In this document: positions 1 to 8,049 of the stretch, one piece after another
How positions within the stretch are numbered: position 1 is the first letter of the stretch
Layout: every line of letters starts with the position of its first letter
Source of the DNA: Paramesorhizobium leguminum
GTDB taxonomy: Bacteria; Pseudomonadota; Alphaproteobacteria; Rhizobiales; Rhizobiaceae
NCBI RefSeq assembly: GCF_003217235.1
Contig: NZ_QJTF01000022.1
Coordinates: 1-64,000 of the forward strand
Direction: 5' to 3'
DNA: 64,000 nt
Made by a program: the position numbers and the translations under genes
Notes under the pieces: generated by a model
Told to the model about the DNA's origin: nothing
Databases searched by the model: none
The model's input: only the letters and a program-made list of their open reading frames with translations

Positions 1-2
1 GC

Positions 3-206
3 GGGCGCCGTCACATCAGGCCGATGCTCTTCATCGCAGCCCTGACCGCCATCCGCGGCAAAAATGATCTGGCCGCGGCATACAAGGCATTCCTCAAAGC
101 CGGGAAGCCAAAGCGCCTCGCTCTTGCAGCCATCATGCGAAAGATCATCATCCGCGCAAACGCCCGCATCCGTGACCAAATCGCTCCCAAACCGCAACTG
201 ACTTGA
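3..206 (+). CDS. IS110-family transposase, C-terminal fragment
   Basis: The window opens inside a reading frame that runs into the left edge and ends with TGA at 204-206. The visible residues start GRRHIRPMLFIAALTAIR and continue with an AAGKP-like segment and a basic end. This pattern is typical of the C-terminal transposase_20 domain of IS110/IS116/IS902 transposases (family knowledge). The beginning of the gene lies outside the window, so it is unknown whether the element is intact. No terminal inverted repeat is seen, as expected for IS110 elements. The sequence from 207 to 405 carries no convincing gene, only a short inverted repeat at 293-315. Confidence 0.7.
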   Translation, partial: GRRHIRPMLFIAALTAIRGKNDLAAAYKAFLKAGKPKRLALAAIMRKIIIRANARIRDQIAPKPQLT

Positions 207-292
207 TGACGGCAACATGGCTTTTGACACCAGCCCAAACATTTCCGCCTGCAAGACGATGAAGTTTCAGGCGAAGAACCCTCTCTTCCGTC

Positions 293-315
293 ATTCCTGT
301 GCTTGTCACAGGAAT
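293..315. repeat. Short inverted repeat ATTCCTGTG-N5-CACAGGAAT
   Basis: A 9-bp perfect stem with a 5-nt loop lies in the gap between the transposase tail and the FadL gene. I remember similar CCTGTG/CACAGG repeats scattered in Rhizobiales genomes, but cannot verify that here. There is no T-run, so it is not clearly a terminator. Nothing else was recognised in 207-405. Confidence 0.5.
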
Positions 316-405
316 CCATGCCTCAACCTATCCATTCACGACAACGGCGCAAAAGGACACCAAGCGATTCCACCAAAAGAGGAAGCTTTCTAGGGCGCGC
401 GATAA

Positions 406-1590
406 TCAAAACGAATACGAATAGCTCACGCCCACGGCGGTCGCCCAATCGTCATCGGCGGTTGCGTTGAATGTGGCGCCTTTGGTCTCGCTTTGCGAGC
501 CTTCGGTCAGGTAGGAAAAGGAGACGCCCAGGCCGAATGTGCCGATTTCGGTCTTGTATTCGCTACCCAATCCAACGGTCCAGGTGTCGGTGGCGATGTC
601 GGCTCCGCTTCCCACGCCCTGATCCCAGGTCAGGTTTACGGTTCCCGAAAGTTTCTGGGTAAATTCGTGGCCCACGCCAACCTGGATTGTGTAGCCGTCC
701 TTGTAGTTGAAAGTCTTGATGCTTTGGGCGAGATTCTCGACGTCGTACCGGAAATAAGGCAGGGCGCTCCAGTCCGTCCAGGTCACCGAGCCATAGGCCA
801 GCCAGCCGGGTGCGATACCGGTCTGGGCGGAGAGTTTGACCGATTGCGGCAGGGTTCCGCCGCCGACCGATGGGAGATTGCCGATTATCCCATAGCTGGC
901 CGCGAGCTCCGAAGGCGTGAAGGTGCCCTCCGCATCGTGTTTCACCTGCGAGCGGTACATGAGCTGGAAACGCATGGCGTATTCCGGGATGTCGTAGGCA
1001 GCGCCGATCCGGTAGCCGAACCCGCCGTCATCCTCCAGATGAATAGAACCGAACCAGGTATCTTCGTCATATTCGAAAGTCTCGTAGAACAGGCCGCCGA
1101 TCAGGTGAAGGCCGCCGCGACCGGCATCGAAGCGGACAGCGCAGGTGGCGCCATATTCGTCGGTCGAGAAGCTCAGCTTACTAGTCGGGTTGACGAGCGG
1201 CAGACCTTGGCCGGTGGCCGTTTCGGCTTCGGCATACTGCGCTTGTTCGCCATAGGTGGCATCGACGCCGAACGGTTGCGTATAGGTCAGCGCGCAAGTG
1301 ACGGGCGATGACCCAAGCTTTGCCTTGAGCGCGACGCCCGGCACCCAGAACGTATCCGAATAGGCGCTATCGGAGCTTGAGCGTCCGTTCAGCGTGGAAT
1401 AGGTGCGGCGGGGCGAGACATATGCGCCGCCGGAACGGATCGCGTAGTTTCCTTCCATGAAGAGGATGTCGGTGTCGGCTTCGCCTCGGGTGAACCCTCC
1501 CGCAAGCGCGGTCGAGGATGCGAGCGATAACGCGCCAGCCAACACTGCAAGCGCAAACCGCGCCTTTCCGGCCTCAATATTCGTGTTCAT
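406..1590 (-). CDS. Outer membrane protein transport protein, OmpP1/FadL family
   Basis: The 394-residue product has a signal peptide ending at about residue 30 (SSTALA followed by G) and alternating polar/aromatic beta-strand patterns through its length. It ends in a terminal phenylalanine (SYSYSF), the usual BamA recognition end of outer-membrane barrels. Glycine/aromatic strands such as WLAYGSVTWTDW and the length fit the FadL/TodX family, which imports hydrophobic compounds such as fatty acids and aromatics through the outer membrane. It is transcribed away from the aldehyde dehydrogenase across a 174-bp gap with no recognisable feature. A link to uptake of the aromatic aldehydes handled next door is possible but only inferred. 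Confidence 0.8.
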   Translation of the reverse strand: MNTNIEAGKARFALAVLAGALSLASSTALAGGFTRGEADTDILFMEGNYAIRSGGAYVSPRRTYSTLNGRSSSDSAYSDTFWVPGVALKAKLGSSPVTCALTYTQPFGVDATYGEQAQYAEAETATGQGLPLVNPTSKLSFSTDEYGATCAVRFDAGRGGLHLIGGLFYETFEYDEDTWFGSIHLEDDGGFGYRIGAAYDIPEYAMRFQLMYRSQVKHDAEGTFTPSELAASYGIIGNLPSVGGGTLPQSVKLSAQTGIAPGWLAYGSVTWTDWSALPYFRYDVENLAQSIKTFNYKDGYTIQVGVGHEFTQKLSGTVNLTWDQGVGSGADIATDTWTVGLGSEYKTEIGTFGLGVSFSYLTEGSQSETKGATFNATADDDWATAVGVSYSYSF

Positions 1591-1764
1591 TTTGTCCCCT
1601 CGTTTTTTATGTAGTGTAAAGCTTCCGGCAGTTTCGACGGCGCTCTTCAGAAACTCCTATTCTTCCCACTTGCGACGATAGATTTGACCTTGCTTTCAGC
1701 AAGGGAAAATGGGGTCACATTGGTGTCATATGCGGCCAAGCTTTGCAGGCGAACAGGCGCTGCC

Positions 1765-3168
1765 TCACCCCCGCATCATGAAACGCGCCAGCAGCGCGGC
1801 GATGCGTCCATAGGGCGGCATGGCGAGGCGGGCGGGATTGAAGATGCGCACCTTGGCAATGCCGCGCGCGTGGGAAAACCGCTTGAACCCTTCATGGCCG
1901 TGATAGGCGCCGATGCCGCTTGGGCCTATGCCGCCGAAGGGGAGATCGTTCTGTGCGATATGGAGAAGCGTGCCGTTGACGGTCACGTTGCCGGAAATCG
2001 TGTTGCGGAGGGCTTTTTCCTCAATGGCTTTGTCACAGGTGAAAAGATAGAGCGCCAGCGGGCGCGGCCGTTCGCGGATGAATTTGAGCGCTGCGTCGAA
2101 ATCATCATAGGGAATGAGTGGCAGGACCGGCCCGAAGATTTCCTCTTCCATCAACAGGCAATCGGCTGGCGGGTCGATAACCAGCGTAGGCGGAATGTGG
2201 ACGCCCTTGGCGGGCAGCGCGATGCCGGCGCTCATGAGTTTGACGCCGCGCGCCCGGCATTCCCCGATCCCGCGCATGAGCCGGTCATGGGCGCGCTCCC
2301 CGACAAGGCTTGTGTAGTGCGTCTCGCCGGACTGCCGCGGATAAAAGGTTTCGGCTGTTGCGATGAAGGCGGCGGCGAATGTTTCGAGCTTGCTTCTCTC
2401 GATCAGCACATAGTCGGGCGCGATACAGGTCTGGCCGGCATTCATCAGCTTGCCGAACGCGATGTCCCGCGCGGCTTGTGCCACTGGATAATCCGGCGCG
2501 ATGATGGCCGGTGATTTGCCGCCAAGCTCCAGCGTCAGCGGCGTGAGGTTTTCCGCCGCCGCCGCCATGACCTTGCGCGCGACGGCGGTCGAGCCGGTGA
2601 AGATCAGATGATCGAAAGGCAGGGCGGAAAAGGCCTCTGCGGTCTCCACTCCGCCCTCGGTGACGGCAACTTCTTCCGGCTTGAAATAGGTGCCGGCAAG
2701 CCGGGCGAGAAGCGCCGAGGTCACGGGGAGCAGTTCCGAGGGCTTGATCATCGCCCGGTTTCCCGCAGCCAGAATGTCGATGAGCGGCCCAAGCGCCAAT
2801 AGAAGCGGATAGTTCCACGGCACCATGATGCCGATCACGCCGAGTGGCTGATATTGAACCCAGTTTGAAAATTGGAGAAACTCCAGCGACCGGCTCCGGC
2901 GCTCAGGCTTCATCCAGCGGCGCAGACGCGCTCGCGTATGGCGGAGCGCGCCCATGAGCGGCGCGATTTCGAGCTGTATCGTTTCATGGTGCGATCTATG
3001 CCCGAAATCGCGCGAAACCGCCTCGCAAAGGGCGGCCTGGTTTTCCTTCAGCAATCTGCCGATGCGGTTCAGCCGGTCGCGGCGCACTTCCAGCGATGGA
3101 TGCATTTCCTCATCGAATGCTTCGCGCTGTCGTTTCAGCATGAACCTAAGGGGGTCGATATCTGACAA
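1765..3168 (-). CDS. Coniferyl aldehyde dehydrogenase-like ALDH
   Basis: This 467-residue aldehyde dehydrogenase oxidises an aldehyde to the acid with NAD(P)+. It has the catalytic glutamate at about 214 in TLELGGKSP and the nucleophilic cysteine at about 248 in MNAGQTCIAP. The short N-terminus, PWNYP motif near 117-121 and overall length match class-3 ALDHs of the CalB (coniferyl aldehyde dehydrogenase) group rather than the 490-residue betaine aldehyde type. The chosen start is TTG at 3168, preceded by GGAG that overlaps the stop of the MFS gene (translational coupling). ATG at 3141 is the alternative. The true substrate is not shown by the sequence; other fatty or aromatic aldehydes are possible. 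Confidence 0.82.
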   Translation of the reverse strand: MSDIDPLRFMLKRQREAFDEEMHPSLEVRRDRLNRIGRLLKENQAALCEAVSRDFGHRSHHETIQLEIAPLMGALRHTRARLRRWMKPERRSRSLEFLQFSNWVQYQPLGVIGIMVPWNYPLLLALGPLIDILAAGNRAMIKPSELLPVTSALLARLAGTYFKPEEVAVTEGGVETAEAFSALPFDHLIFTGSTAVARKVMAAAAENLTPLTLELGGKSPAIIAPDYPVAQAARDIAFGKLMNAGQTCIAPDYVLIERSKLETFAAAFIATAETFYPRQSGETHYTSLVGERAHDRLMRGIGECRARGVKLMSAGIALPAKGVHIPPTLVIDPPADCLLMEEEIFGPVLPLIPYDDFDAALKFIRERPRPLALYLFTCDKAIEEKALRNTISGNVTVNGTLLHIAQNDLPFGGIGPSGIGAYHGHEGFKRFSHARGIAKVRIFNPARLAMPPYGRIAALLARFMMRG

Positions 3169-3171
3169 AGG

Positions 3172-4317
3172 TCACTCCGCTGTTTTGACAGCCTCTATCG
3201 CGGGAAGGATGCGGTGCAGATGGCCGAAGATCATCACACCGCAGATCGCCGCGATGGCGAGCGGCAGGAGGCAACCCCACGCGAAGGCGCTGGCGCCCGC
3301 CGCCGCGAAGACTGGTCCGGCGAGCGCCGTCCCGACCGTGGCGCCCACGATGGCGACGACCAGCGTGCGAGACATCAGTGACCCGTCCGGGTCGTTCTCG
3401 GTCAAAATGCCGGTGACGAACGGCGTCACGGCATAGAAGCCCATGTTCACGAAAACCTGCGCCGCGACGAAGACCGGCGGCGTCAACCGGTTGAACAGGA
3501 AATAGATCGAGGCGGCCATGATCAGGAAGCCCGCAAGGACGGCGGGCAGCCGCTTGGCCTTGTCACGCGTGAAGGAAGGTATGACCGCGCCCGCGAAACC
3601 CGCCAATGACGAGACGGCGAGGTAGAAGCCGACCTCACCGTTGCTCAAGCCCACTCGCTCGCCGACATAGCCGCAGACCGCCCATTGCGCCGCCTGCACC
3701 GCGTAAACAAGAAAGACGACGACCATCGCCAGCAGCATCTTGCTGCGATCGAGTCTGGAATGATGAGTGGCCACGGTCAGGGAAGGCGAGCGCCGGGTGA
3801 CGAAGAGCAGAAGCGGGGCCATGACGGCGGCAAACGCGGCCAGCATGAGGAAGACAGGCGCGTCCGCTTCCGGCTGAGGCATCAGCGACACCACGAAAAG
3901 CAGGACCCCCATCGCGGAGCCGCCGACGAGGCAGAGCGCGCCCCAAAGCCGCTCGGCATTCGCGCGTGAAGCGAGACTCATCGCAACAAGGCTGAACACC
4001 GCGCCTTCGCCAAGGCCGGTGGCAAAGCGGGCGCCGGCGAGGAGCAAGGGGGCGTGAAGCGTGAAACTCACGGCTTCGCCGGCCACGACCGCGACGAGGC
4101 CGCCGATGGCGACCGCCTTCCAGGATTTCAGCGCCAGTTTCGGCAGAAACAGCCCATAAAGCGCGATGCCGGCCAGCTCCGCGCTGGCGACCAGCGTCGC
4201 CATTCCCTCATCATAGCCTGCAAGCTTGCTTATCGACAGCACGACGACGGGCATGACCATCGTGCCGTTCAGCGCCACCGCATAGGCGGCGCTCAAGCCG
4301 AGTATCCACAAAAGCAT
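3172..4317 (-). CDS. MFS transporter
   Basis: The 381-residue integral membrane protein shows about twelve hydrophobic segments, with a short cytoplasmic loop RRSPSLTVATHHSRLDRSK between the two six-helix halves. It fits the major facilitator superfamily, so it is a secondary transporter of the inner membrane; the substrate is unknown. I chose ATG 4317 because it begins directly before the first membrane helix (MLLWILGLSAAYAV) and has AAGGGAA upstream. An open extension up to 4464 reads as non-membrane, proline-rich junk. The gene is immediately upstream of the ALDH and divergent from the AraC regulator, which suggests regulator and target. Confidence 0.8.
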   Translation of the reverse strand: MLLWILGLSAAYAVALNGTMVMPVVVLSISKLAGYDEGMATLVASAELAGIALYGLFLPKLALKSWKAVAIGGLVAVVAGEAVSFTLHAPLLLAGARFATGLGEGAVFSLVAMSLASRANAERLWGALCLVGGSAMGVLLFVVSLMPQPEADAPVFLMLAAFAAVMAPLLLFVTRRSPSLTVATHHSRLDRSKMLLAMVVVFLVYAVQAAQWAVCGYVGERVGLSNGEVGFYLAVSSLAGFAGAVIPSFTRDKAKRLPAVLAGFLIMAASIYFLFNRLTPPVFVAAQVFVNMGFYAVTPFVTGILTENDPDGSLMSRTLVVAIVGATVGTALAGPVFAAAGASAFAWGCLLPLAIAAICGVMIFGHLHRILPAIEAVKTAE

Positions 4318-4549
4318 CGCCGTTCCCTTATTCTTATCTCGAAGAATAGAAGGCAGGCCTTTTCCGGCCAAGGGAGTTTGGGGCCTCTGTGGTGTCCTAT
4401 CCGGCCAATTCGTGGCGTAATGCTGCATTTGATGGTTGCCAGGCAGGTGTGTTTGTATTCTCATTCAGACCATAGGCAGCCGCATTGTCTGGCTGCGGGA
4501 CGAAGGGGAAAATCGTCTTGGGGAAGGATATGAATCTTGGGGGGAGAAT

Positions 4550-5578
4550 ATGAATATAGTCGATGCGCGCTACGTCACCGCCAATATTCCGGTATTTCTT
4601 ATTCGCAGCCTCATCGCGACGCTTGGTGAGATCGGTCTGGATGCCTCGCGGCTGACCGCCGGTCTCGGCATGGAAAAGGAAGATCTCGCCGATCCCGCCT
4701 GTCAGGTCTCCTTTCGCCAAGGCCGCGAAGCAATTCTTCGCGGCCTGAAAATGGCGAAGGGCAGGGCGCTGGGGCTGGAGACCGGAATGCGCGAAAAGAT
4801 AACATCCGTCGGTCTGGTCGGCTATGCGATGCTGACGGCGGGTACGGTCGGTGATGCGGTCAAGCTAGGCCTCGATCTTCAGAAGGATACGGGCAGCATG
4901 CTCGAATTCGACACGAGGATCGGCGCGGAAGAAATCGCTGTCACCGCGGCGAGCCGGTTCCACGATTCCGAGATCCACGTGTTTCTGGTGGAGGAAGCAT
5001 TCGCGAGCTTCATGGGGATAGCCACTAGCCTTGCCTGCGATGGTTTCAAGCCGTTGCGGATCGATCTAGCCTATCCGGCGCCCGCGCATGCGGAGGCTTA
5101 CCAAAGGGTCTTCGGCTGTCCGGTGCGGTTCGGCCAGATGGAGAGCGTCTTCGTTTTTGATCCCGCCTGGTACAAGCGTCCGCTGGCGACCGCTGATCCC
5201 TTCACCCATCGCCAACTGATAGAGTTCCTGGCCTATAACCGGGCCCGCCGCCGCGAGGCCGCGGAAATCATCGAGTCCGTCGAAAGGGTGCTCCGTCAGA
5301 AGCTCGACAGCCGCAATCATATTTCCAAGGTGGCGCGTGCGCTCGGTATGAGTGAGCGGACACTCCGCCGCAGGCTGGCGGAAAGCGGGGTGTCCTTCCA
5401 GTCGATCCTAGACGGCCTCAGGAAAAACCGCGCGCTCGAGCTTCTGTCCAATCAGAACATGCCGGTCGACCAAATCGCATTCGCCGTCGGCTTTTCGGAC
5501 CCCCATAATTTCCGCCGCGCCTTCCGCCGGTGGACAGGCGCGACGCCCGGCGCGCTGCGGGCTCACTTATCCCTTTGA
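4550..5578 (+). CDS. AraC-family transcriptional regulator (Arabinose_bd type)
   Basis: This is a 342-residue regulator. The N-terminal ~200 residues resemble the arabinose-binding-like domain (PF12625) of OruR/ArgR-type AraC proteins. The C-terminal ~95 residues carry two helix-turn-helix units (ISKVARALGMSERTLRRRLA and VDQIAFAVGFSDPHNFRRAF) ending in the typical W-TGATPGALR motif. ATG 4550 is preceded by GGGGGGAGAAT, a strong Shine-Dalgarno; the upstream in-frame ATG at 4436 lacks one. It is divergent from the MFS-ALDH pair and 68 bp upstream of the kinase operon on the same strand, so it could control either or both. The inducer is unknown. Confidence 0.85.
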   Translation: MNIVDARYVTANIPVFLIRSLIATLGEIGLDASRLTAGLGMEKEDLADPACQVSFRQGREAILRGLKMAKGRALGLETGMREKITSVGLVGYAMLTAGTVGDAVKLGLDLQKDTGSMLEFDTRIGAEEIAVTAASRFHDSEIHVFLVEEAFASFMGIATSLACDGFKPLRIDLAYPAPAHAEAYQRVFGCPVRFGQMESVFVFDPAWYKRPLATADPFTHRQLIEFLAYNRARRREAAEIIESVERVLRQKLDSRNHISKVARALGMSERTLRRRLAESGVSFQSILDGLRKNRALELLSNQNMPVDQIAFAVGFSDPHNFRRAFRRWTGATPGALRAHLSL

Positions 5579-5646
5579 CCGGATAAGACCCCTAAAAGGG
5601 CAGCTTTGCGCTACGCAGAAGATGCGGGGCTCACTATCGTCGGCAC

Positions 5647-7245
5647 ATGACCAAAGCCGACCAATATATCCTGGCGATCGATCTTGGCACCAGCGGCTGC
5701 AAGGTCGGGCTGGTTTCGATCACCGGCAAGGTGGTTGCCTGGGGGTTCCGGCCGGTTCCCTTGATCGTGGTGGATGAAATCGGCGCTGAGCAAGACCCGG
5801 CGCAATGGTGGGATGCATTCATCGAGGCGGCGCGGGATGTGCTCGCTCAGAATGCCGTCCCGCGCGAAAACATCGTCGCGGTCTGCTCGTCGGCCCAGGG
5901 TGAAGGAACGATCGCCGTCGACCGCGATGGCAAGGCGTTGATGAACGCGATCATCTGGCTCGACATGCGCGGGGCGCGCTACTTGAAAAAGGAAATGCGC
6001 GGCCTGCTGAACGTCGCGGGTTACGATCCGATCAAGCTGCAAAAATGGCTGAGGCTGTGCGGCGGCGCGCCGGCCTTGTCCGGCAAAGACCCTGCCGGCC
6101 ATATGCTGCTGATCCGCGACGCCTTTCCTGATATCTACGAGAAGACCTATAAATTCCTCAATGTCCTGGATTTTCTCAACTTGCGGCTTACCGGCCGCTT
6201 CTGCGCCACGCAGGATTCGATCCTGACCTCCTGGGTTACCGACAACCGTGACGTCGACAATATCCGCTATGACGACGGGCTGATTGGCTTAGGCGGCATC
6301 GACAAGGCAAAATTTCCGGAGCTGGCGCGCTGTACGGATATCGTGGGAACCCTGCTTCCTTCCGTCGCCGAATCCTTAGGCCTTTCGCCGAAGACGCCCG
6401 TTGTGGCCGGCGCCATCGATAATTCGGCGGCGGCTATTGGCGCCGGTACGCTTGGGGACTATGACACCCATCTCTACATGGGGTCGTCCTCCTGGATCGC
6501 CGCGCATGTACCCTTCAAGAAGACGCACGTTCTAAATCAGATCACATCCGTTCCTTGCCCGGTTCCGTCGAAATATCTGATGATGGCGATGCAATCGAGC
6601 GGAGCCAGCAACATCGCCTTCCTCAAGGATCGCATCGTCTTCCACGATGACGGCCTGACCCGCTCGGAACCGACACCCGACACTTACCGGATACTCGATG
6701 AAATCGCGGCGCGCACCGCAGCGGGCGCCGGCGGCATGATGTATCTGCCCTGGCTCTTCGGGGAGCGATGCCCGGTGGACGACCCCACGCTTCGAGCGGG
6801 TATTTTCAACATGAGCATAGGGCATAACAGGGAGACACTGGTGCGGGCCGTATTCGAGGGCGTTGCGCTCAACACGCGCTGGATGATGAAACCGGTGAGC
6901 AAATTTCTTGGCCGTAAGCCGGACGAGATCACCATGATCGGCGGCGGTGCGATGTCGGGCGCCTGGTGCCAGATATTCGCCGATGTGCTGGGGGTGTGCA
7001 TCCGCCAGCCGCATGAGCCGATGAAGGCGAATGCGCGCGGCGCCGCTTTTATCGGCGCCGCCGGTCTCGGCCTCATCCGCATCGAGGATGCCGCAAATCT
7101 CGTGACGATCGATAAGGTCTACGAGCCGGCGGCAGCCCAGTGCGCGCTTTATGATGAGCGCTTCGCCATTTTCACCGAATTCCACCGGCGGCTCGCGCCG
7201 CTTTACAAACGTCTGAATGGTGCGAAGGGCAGCGCGCATGGCTAG
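5647..7245 (+). CDS. FGGY-family carbohydrate kinase
   Basis: The 532-residue product is an ATP-dependent sugar kinase. It shows the N-terminal phosphate motif AIDLGTSGCKVGLV (about residues 9-22), the substrate-side segment SSAQGEGTIAVDRDG, and the C-terminal GGGAMSGAWCQIFADVLG adenosine-binding motif. Length and motifs are closest to xylulokinase/gluconokinase-type FGGY enzymes. It is the first gene of a four-gene overlapping operon with a class II aldolase, which matches the common kinase plus sugar-phosphate aldolase arrangement (as in fuculose or ribulose breakdown). The ribosome site before ATG 5647 is weak. The sugar cannot be named from sequence. Confidence 0.85.
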   Translation: MTKADQYILAIDLGTSGCKVGLVSITGKVVAWGFRPVPLIVVDEIGAEQDPAQWWDAFIEAARDVLAQNAVPRENIVAVCSSAQGEGTIAVDRDGKALMNAIIWLDMRGARYLKKEMRGLLNVAGYDPIKLQKWLRLCGGAPALSGKDPAGHMLLIRDAFPDIYEKTYKFLNVLDFLNLRLTGRFCATQDSILTSWVTDNRDVDNIRYDDGLIGLGGIDKAKFPELARCTDIVGTLLPSVAESLGLSPKTPVVAGAIDNSAAAIGAGTLGDYDTHLYMGSSSWIAAHVPFKKTHVLNQITSVPCPVPSKYLMMAMQSSGASNIAFLKDRIVFHDDGLTRSEPTPDTYRILDEIAARTAAGAGGMMYLPWLFGERCPVDDPTLRAGIFNMSIGHNRETLVRAVFEGVALNTRWMMKPVSKFLGRKPDEITMIGGGAMSGAWCQIFADVLGVCIRQPHEPMKANARGAAFIGAAGLGLIRIEDAANLVTIDKVYEPAAAQCALYDERFAIFTEFHRRLAPLYKRLNGAKGSAHG

Positions 7246-8044
7246 GTTCATGATCGAGCGGCAGGAGATTGCCGATACCTGTCGTACTCTCGCGGACAAT
7301 GGCTATCTCGCCGGAACCGGCGGCAATATCGGCGTTCGCGTCGATGACCGGCTGATGGCCGTGACGCCATCCGCCACGGACTATTCATCCATGCGGGCGG
7401 AAGATGTGGTGATCCTCGATATCGAAACCCTCGTTGTGGTGGAAGGCGACAAGGCCCCGACCATCGAGAAGGGCCTGCATGCGCGGATGCTTGGCTTTCA
7501 TCGTAACCGCAAAGCCAGCGTCCATACGCATCAGCCGATTGCAAGCGCCGTGGCGCTGCTGCATGAGAAGCTGAATTGGCAACTAGACCCATCCGCCGGT
7601 TGCCCCTCACCCTTACCCTCTCCCCGTAAGAACGGGGAGAGGGGGACGTCCGCGCTTTCGCCAATTTCTTTGCCAGGAGATGACGAACACGGAAAAGCGG
7701 CAACATCGATGCCCCCCTCTCCCCGCGCGCGGGGAGAGGGTAAGGGTGAGGGGCAATCGGGCATCGCGGCGCTCGGCTCCCATGTCGCGCGCGTCCCTTA
7801 CCGGCCATCCGGCACGGGAATGCTGGTCAAGGCTCTCGCCAACGCGCTGCGGCCGGATGTTTTTGCTTATCTTCTCGCAAGCCACGGCATCATCTGCGCC
7901 GGAACCGACCTCAAGACCGCGACCGGGATGATTCGCGAGATCGAAGCCAGCGCCGCCGCTTATCTGCGTGGCCGCATCTTGAAAAACATCAATCTCGACA
8001 GCCAATTACAGGCGTTCATCATGGACGCGCTGGAGAAGGCTTAA
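7238..8044 (+). CDS. Class II aldolase/adducin-family protein with an in-frame palindromic repeat insertion
   Basis: The 268-residue product is a zinc-dependent sugar-phosphate aldolase-type protein. Metal ligands are visible: H96 and H98 in SVHTHQP and H216 in LLASHGIICAG; a glutamate at 77 is the likely catalytic residue. Residues ~122-173 do not belong to the family. They are the translation of a family-B palindromic repeat (7601-7755), reading CPSPLPSPR ... RGEGKGEGQ. Without it the protein would be about 216 residues, the normal family size. Start ATG 7238 follows AAGGG and overlaps the kinase stop (ATGGCTAG). It is not a pseudogene by sequence: the frame is open and the catalytic residues remain. 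Whether the insert is tolerated in the fold is unknown. Confidence 0.85.
   Translation: MARFMIERQEIADTCRTLADNGYLAGTGGNIGVRVDDRLMAVTPSATDYSSMRAEDVVILDIETLVVVEGDKAPTIEKGLHARMLGFHRNRKASVHTHQPIASAVALLHEKLNWQLDPSAGCPSPLPSPRKNGERGTSALSPISLPGDDEHGKAATSMPPSPRARGEGKGEGQSGIAALGSHVARVPYRPSGTGMLVKALANALRPDVFAYLLASHGIICAGTDLKTATGMIREIEASAAAYLRGRILKNINLDSQLQAFIMDALEKA
7601..7755 (+). repeat. Family B palindromic element, copy 1, inside the class II aldolase gene
   Basis: Two inverted arms (TGCCCCTCACCCTTACCCTC ... GAGGGTAAGGGTGAGGGGCA) bracket a ~70-bp variable centre, and each arm contains its own CTCCCC...GGGGAG hairpin. The span is 155 bp by my count. It is read in frame through the aldolase gene without a stop. 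The same repeat occurs at 45905-46063, 54397-54554 and 56918-57071. Confidence 0.92.
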
Positions 8045-8049
8045 GACCA

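Noticed and set aside
1-405. Complete insertion sequence or genomic island boundary
   Set aside because: Only the transposase C-terminus is inside the window; no second end, attachment site or tRNA is seen.
493-1311. Long open frame (272 codons) antisense to the FadL gene
   Set aside because: It lies wholly opposite a gene with clear signal peptide and family features; Arg/Gly-rich translation is typical of GC-rich antisense shadow frames.
5566-5587. CTTATCC...GGATAAG as a terminator after the AraC gene
   Set aside because: Only seven paired bases, no T-run, and it overlaps the stop codon; evidence too weak to call.
7601-7755. Calling the class II aldolase gene a pseudogene because of the insertion
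   Set aside because: The frame stays open, all three metal histidines remain and iolC carries the same kind of insert in an operon that otherwise looks functional.
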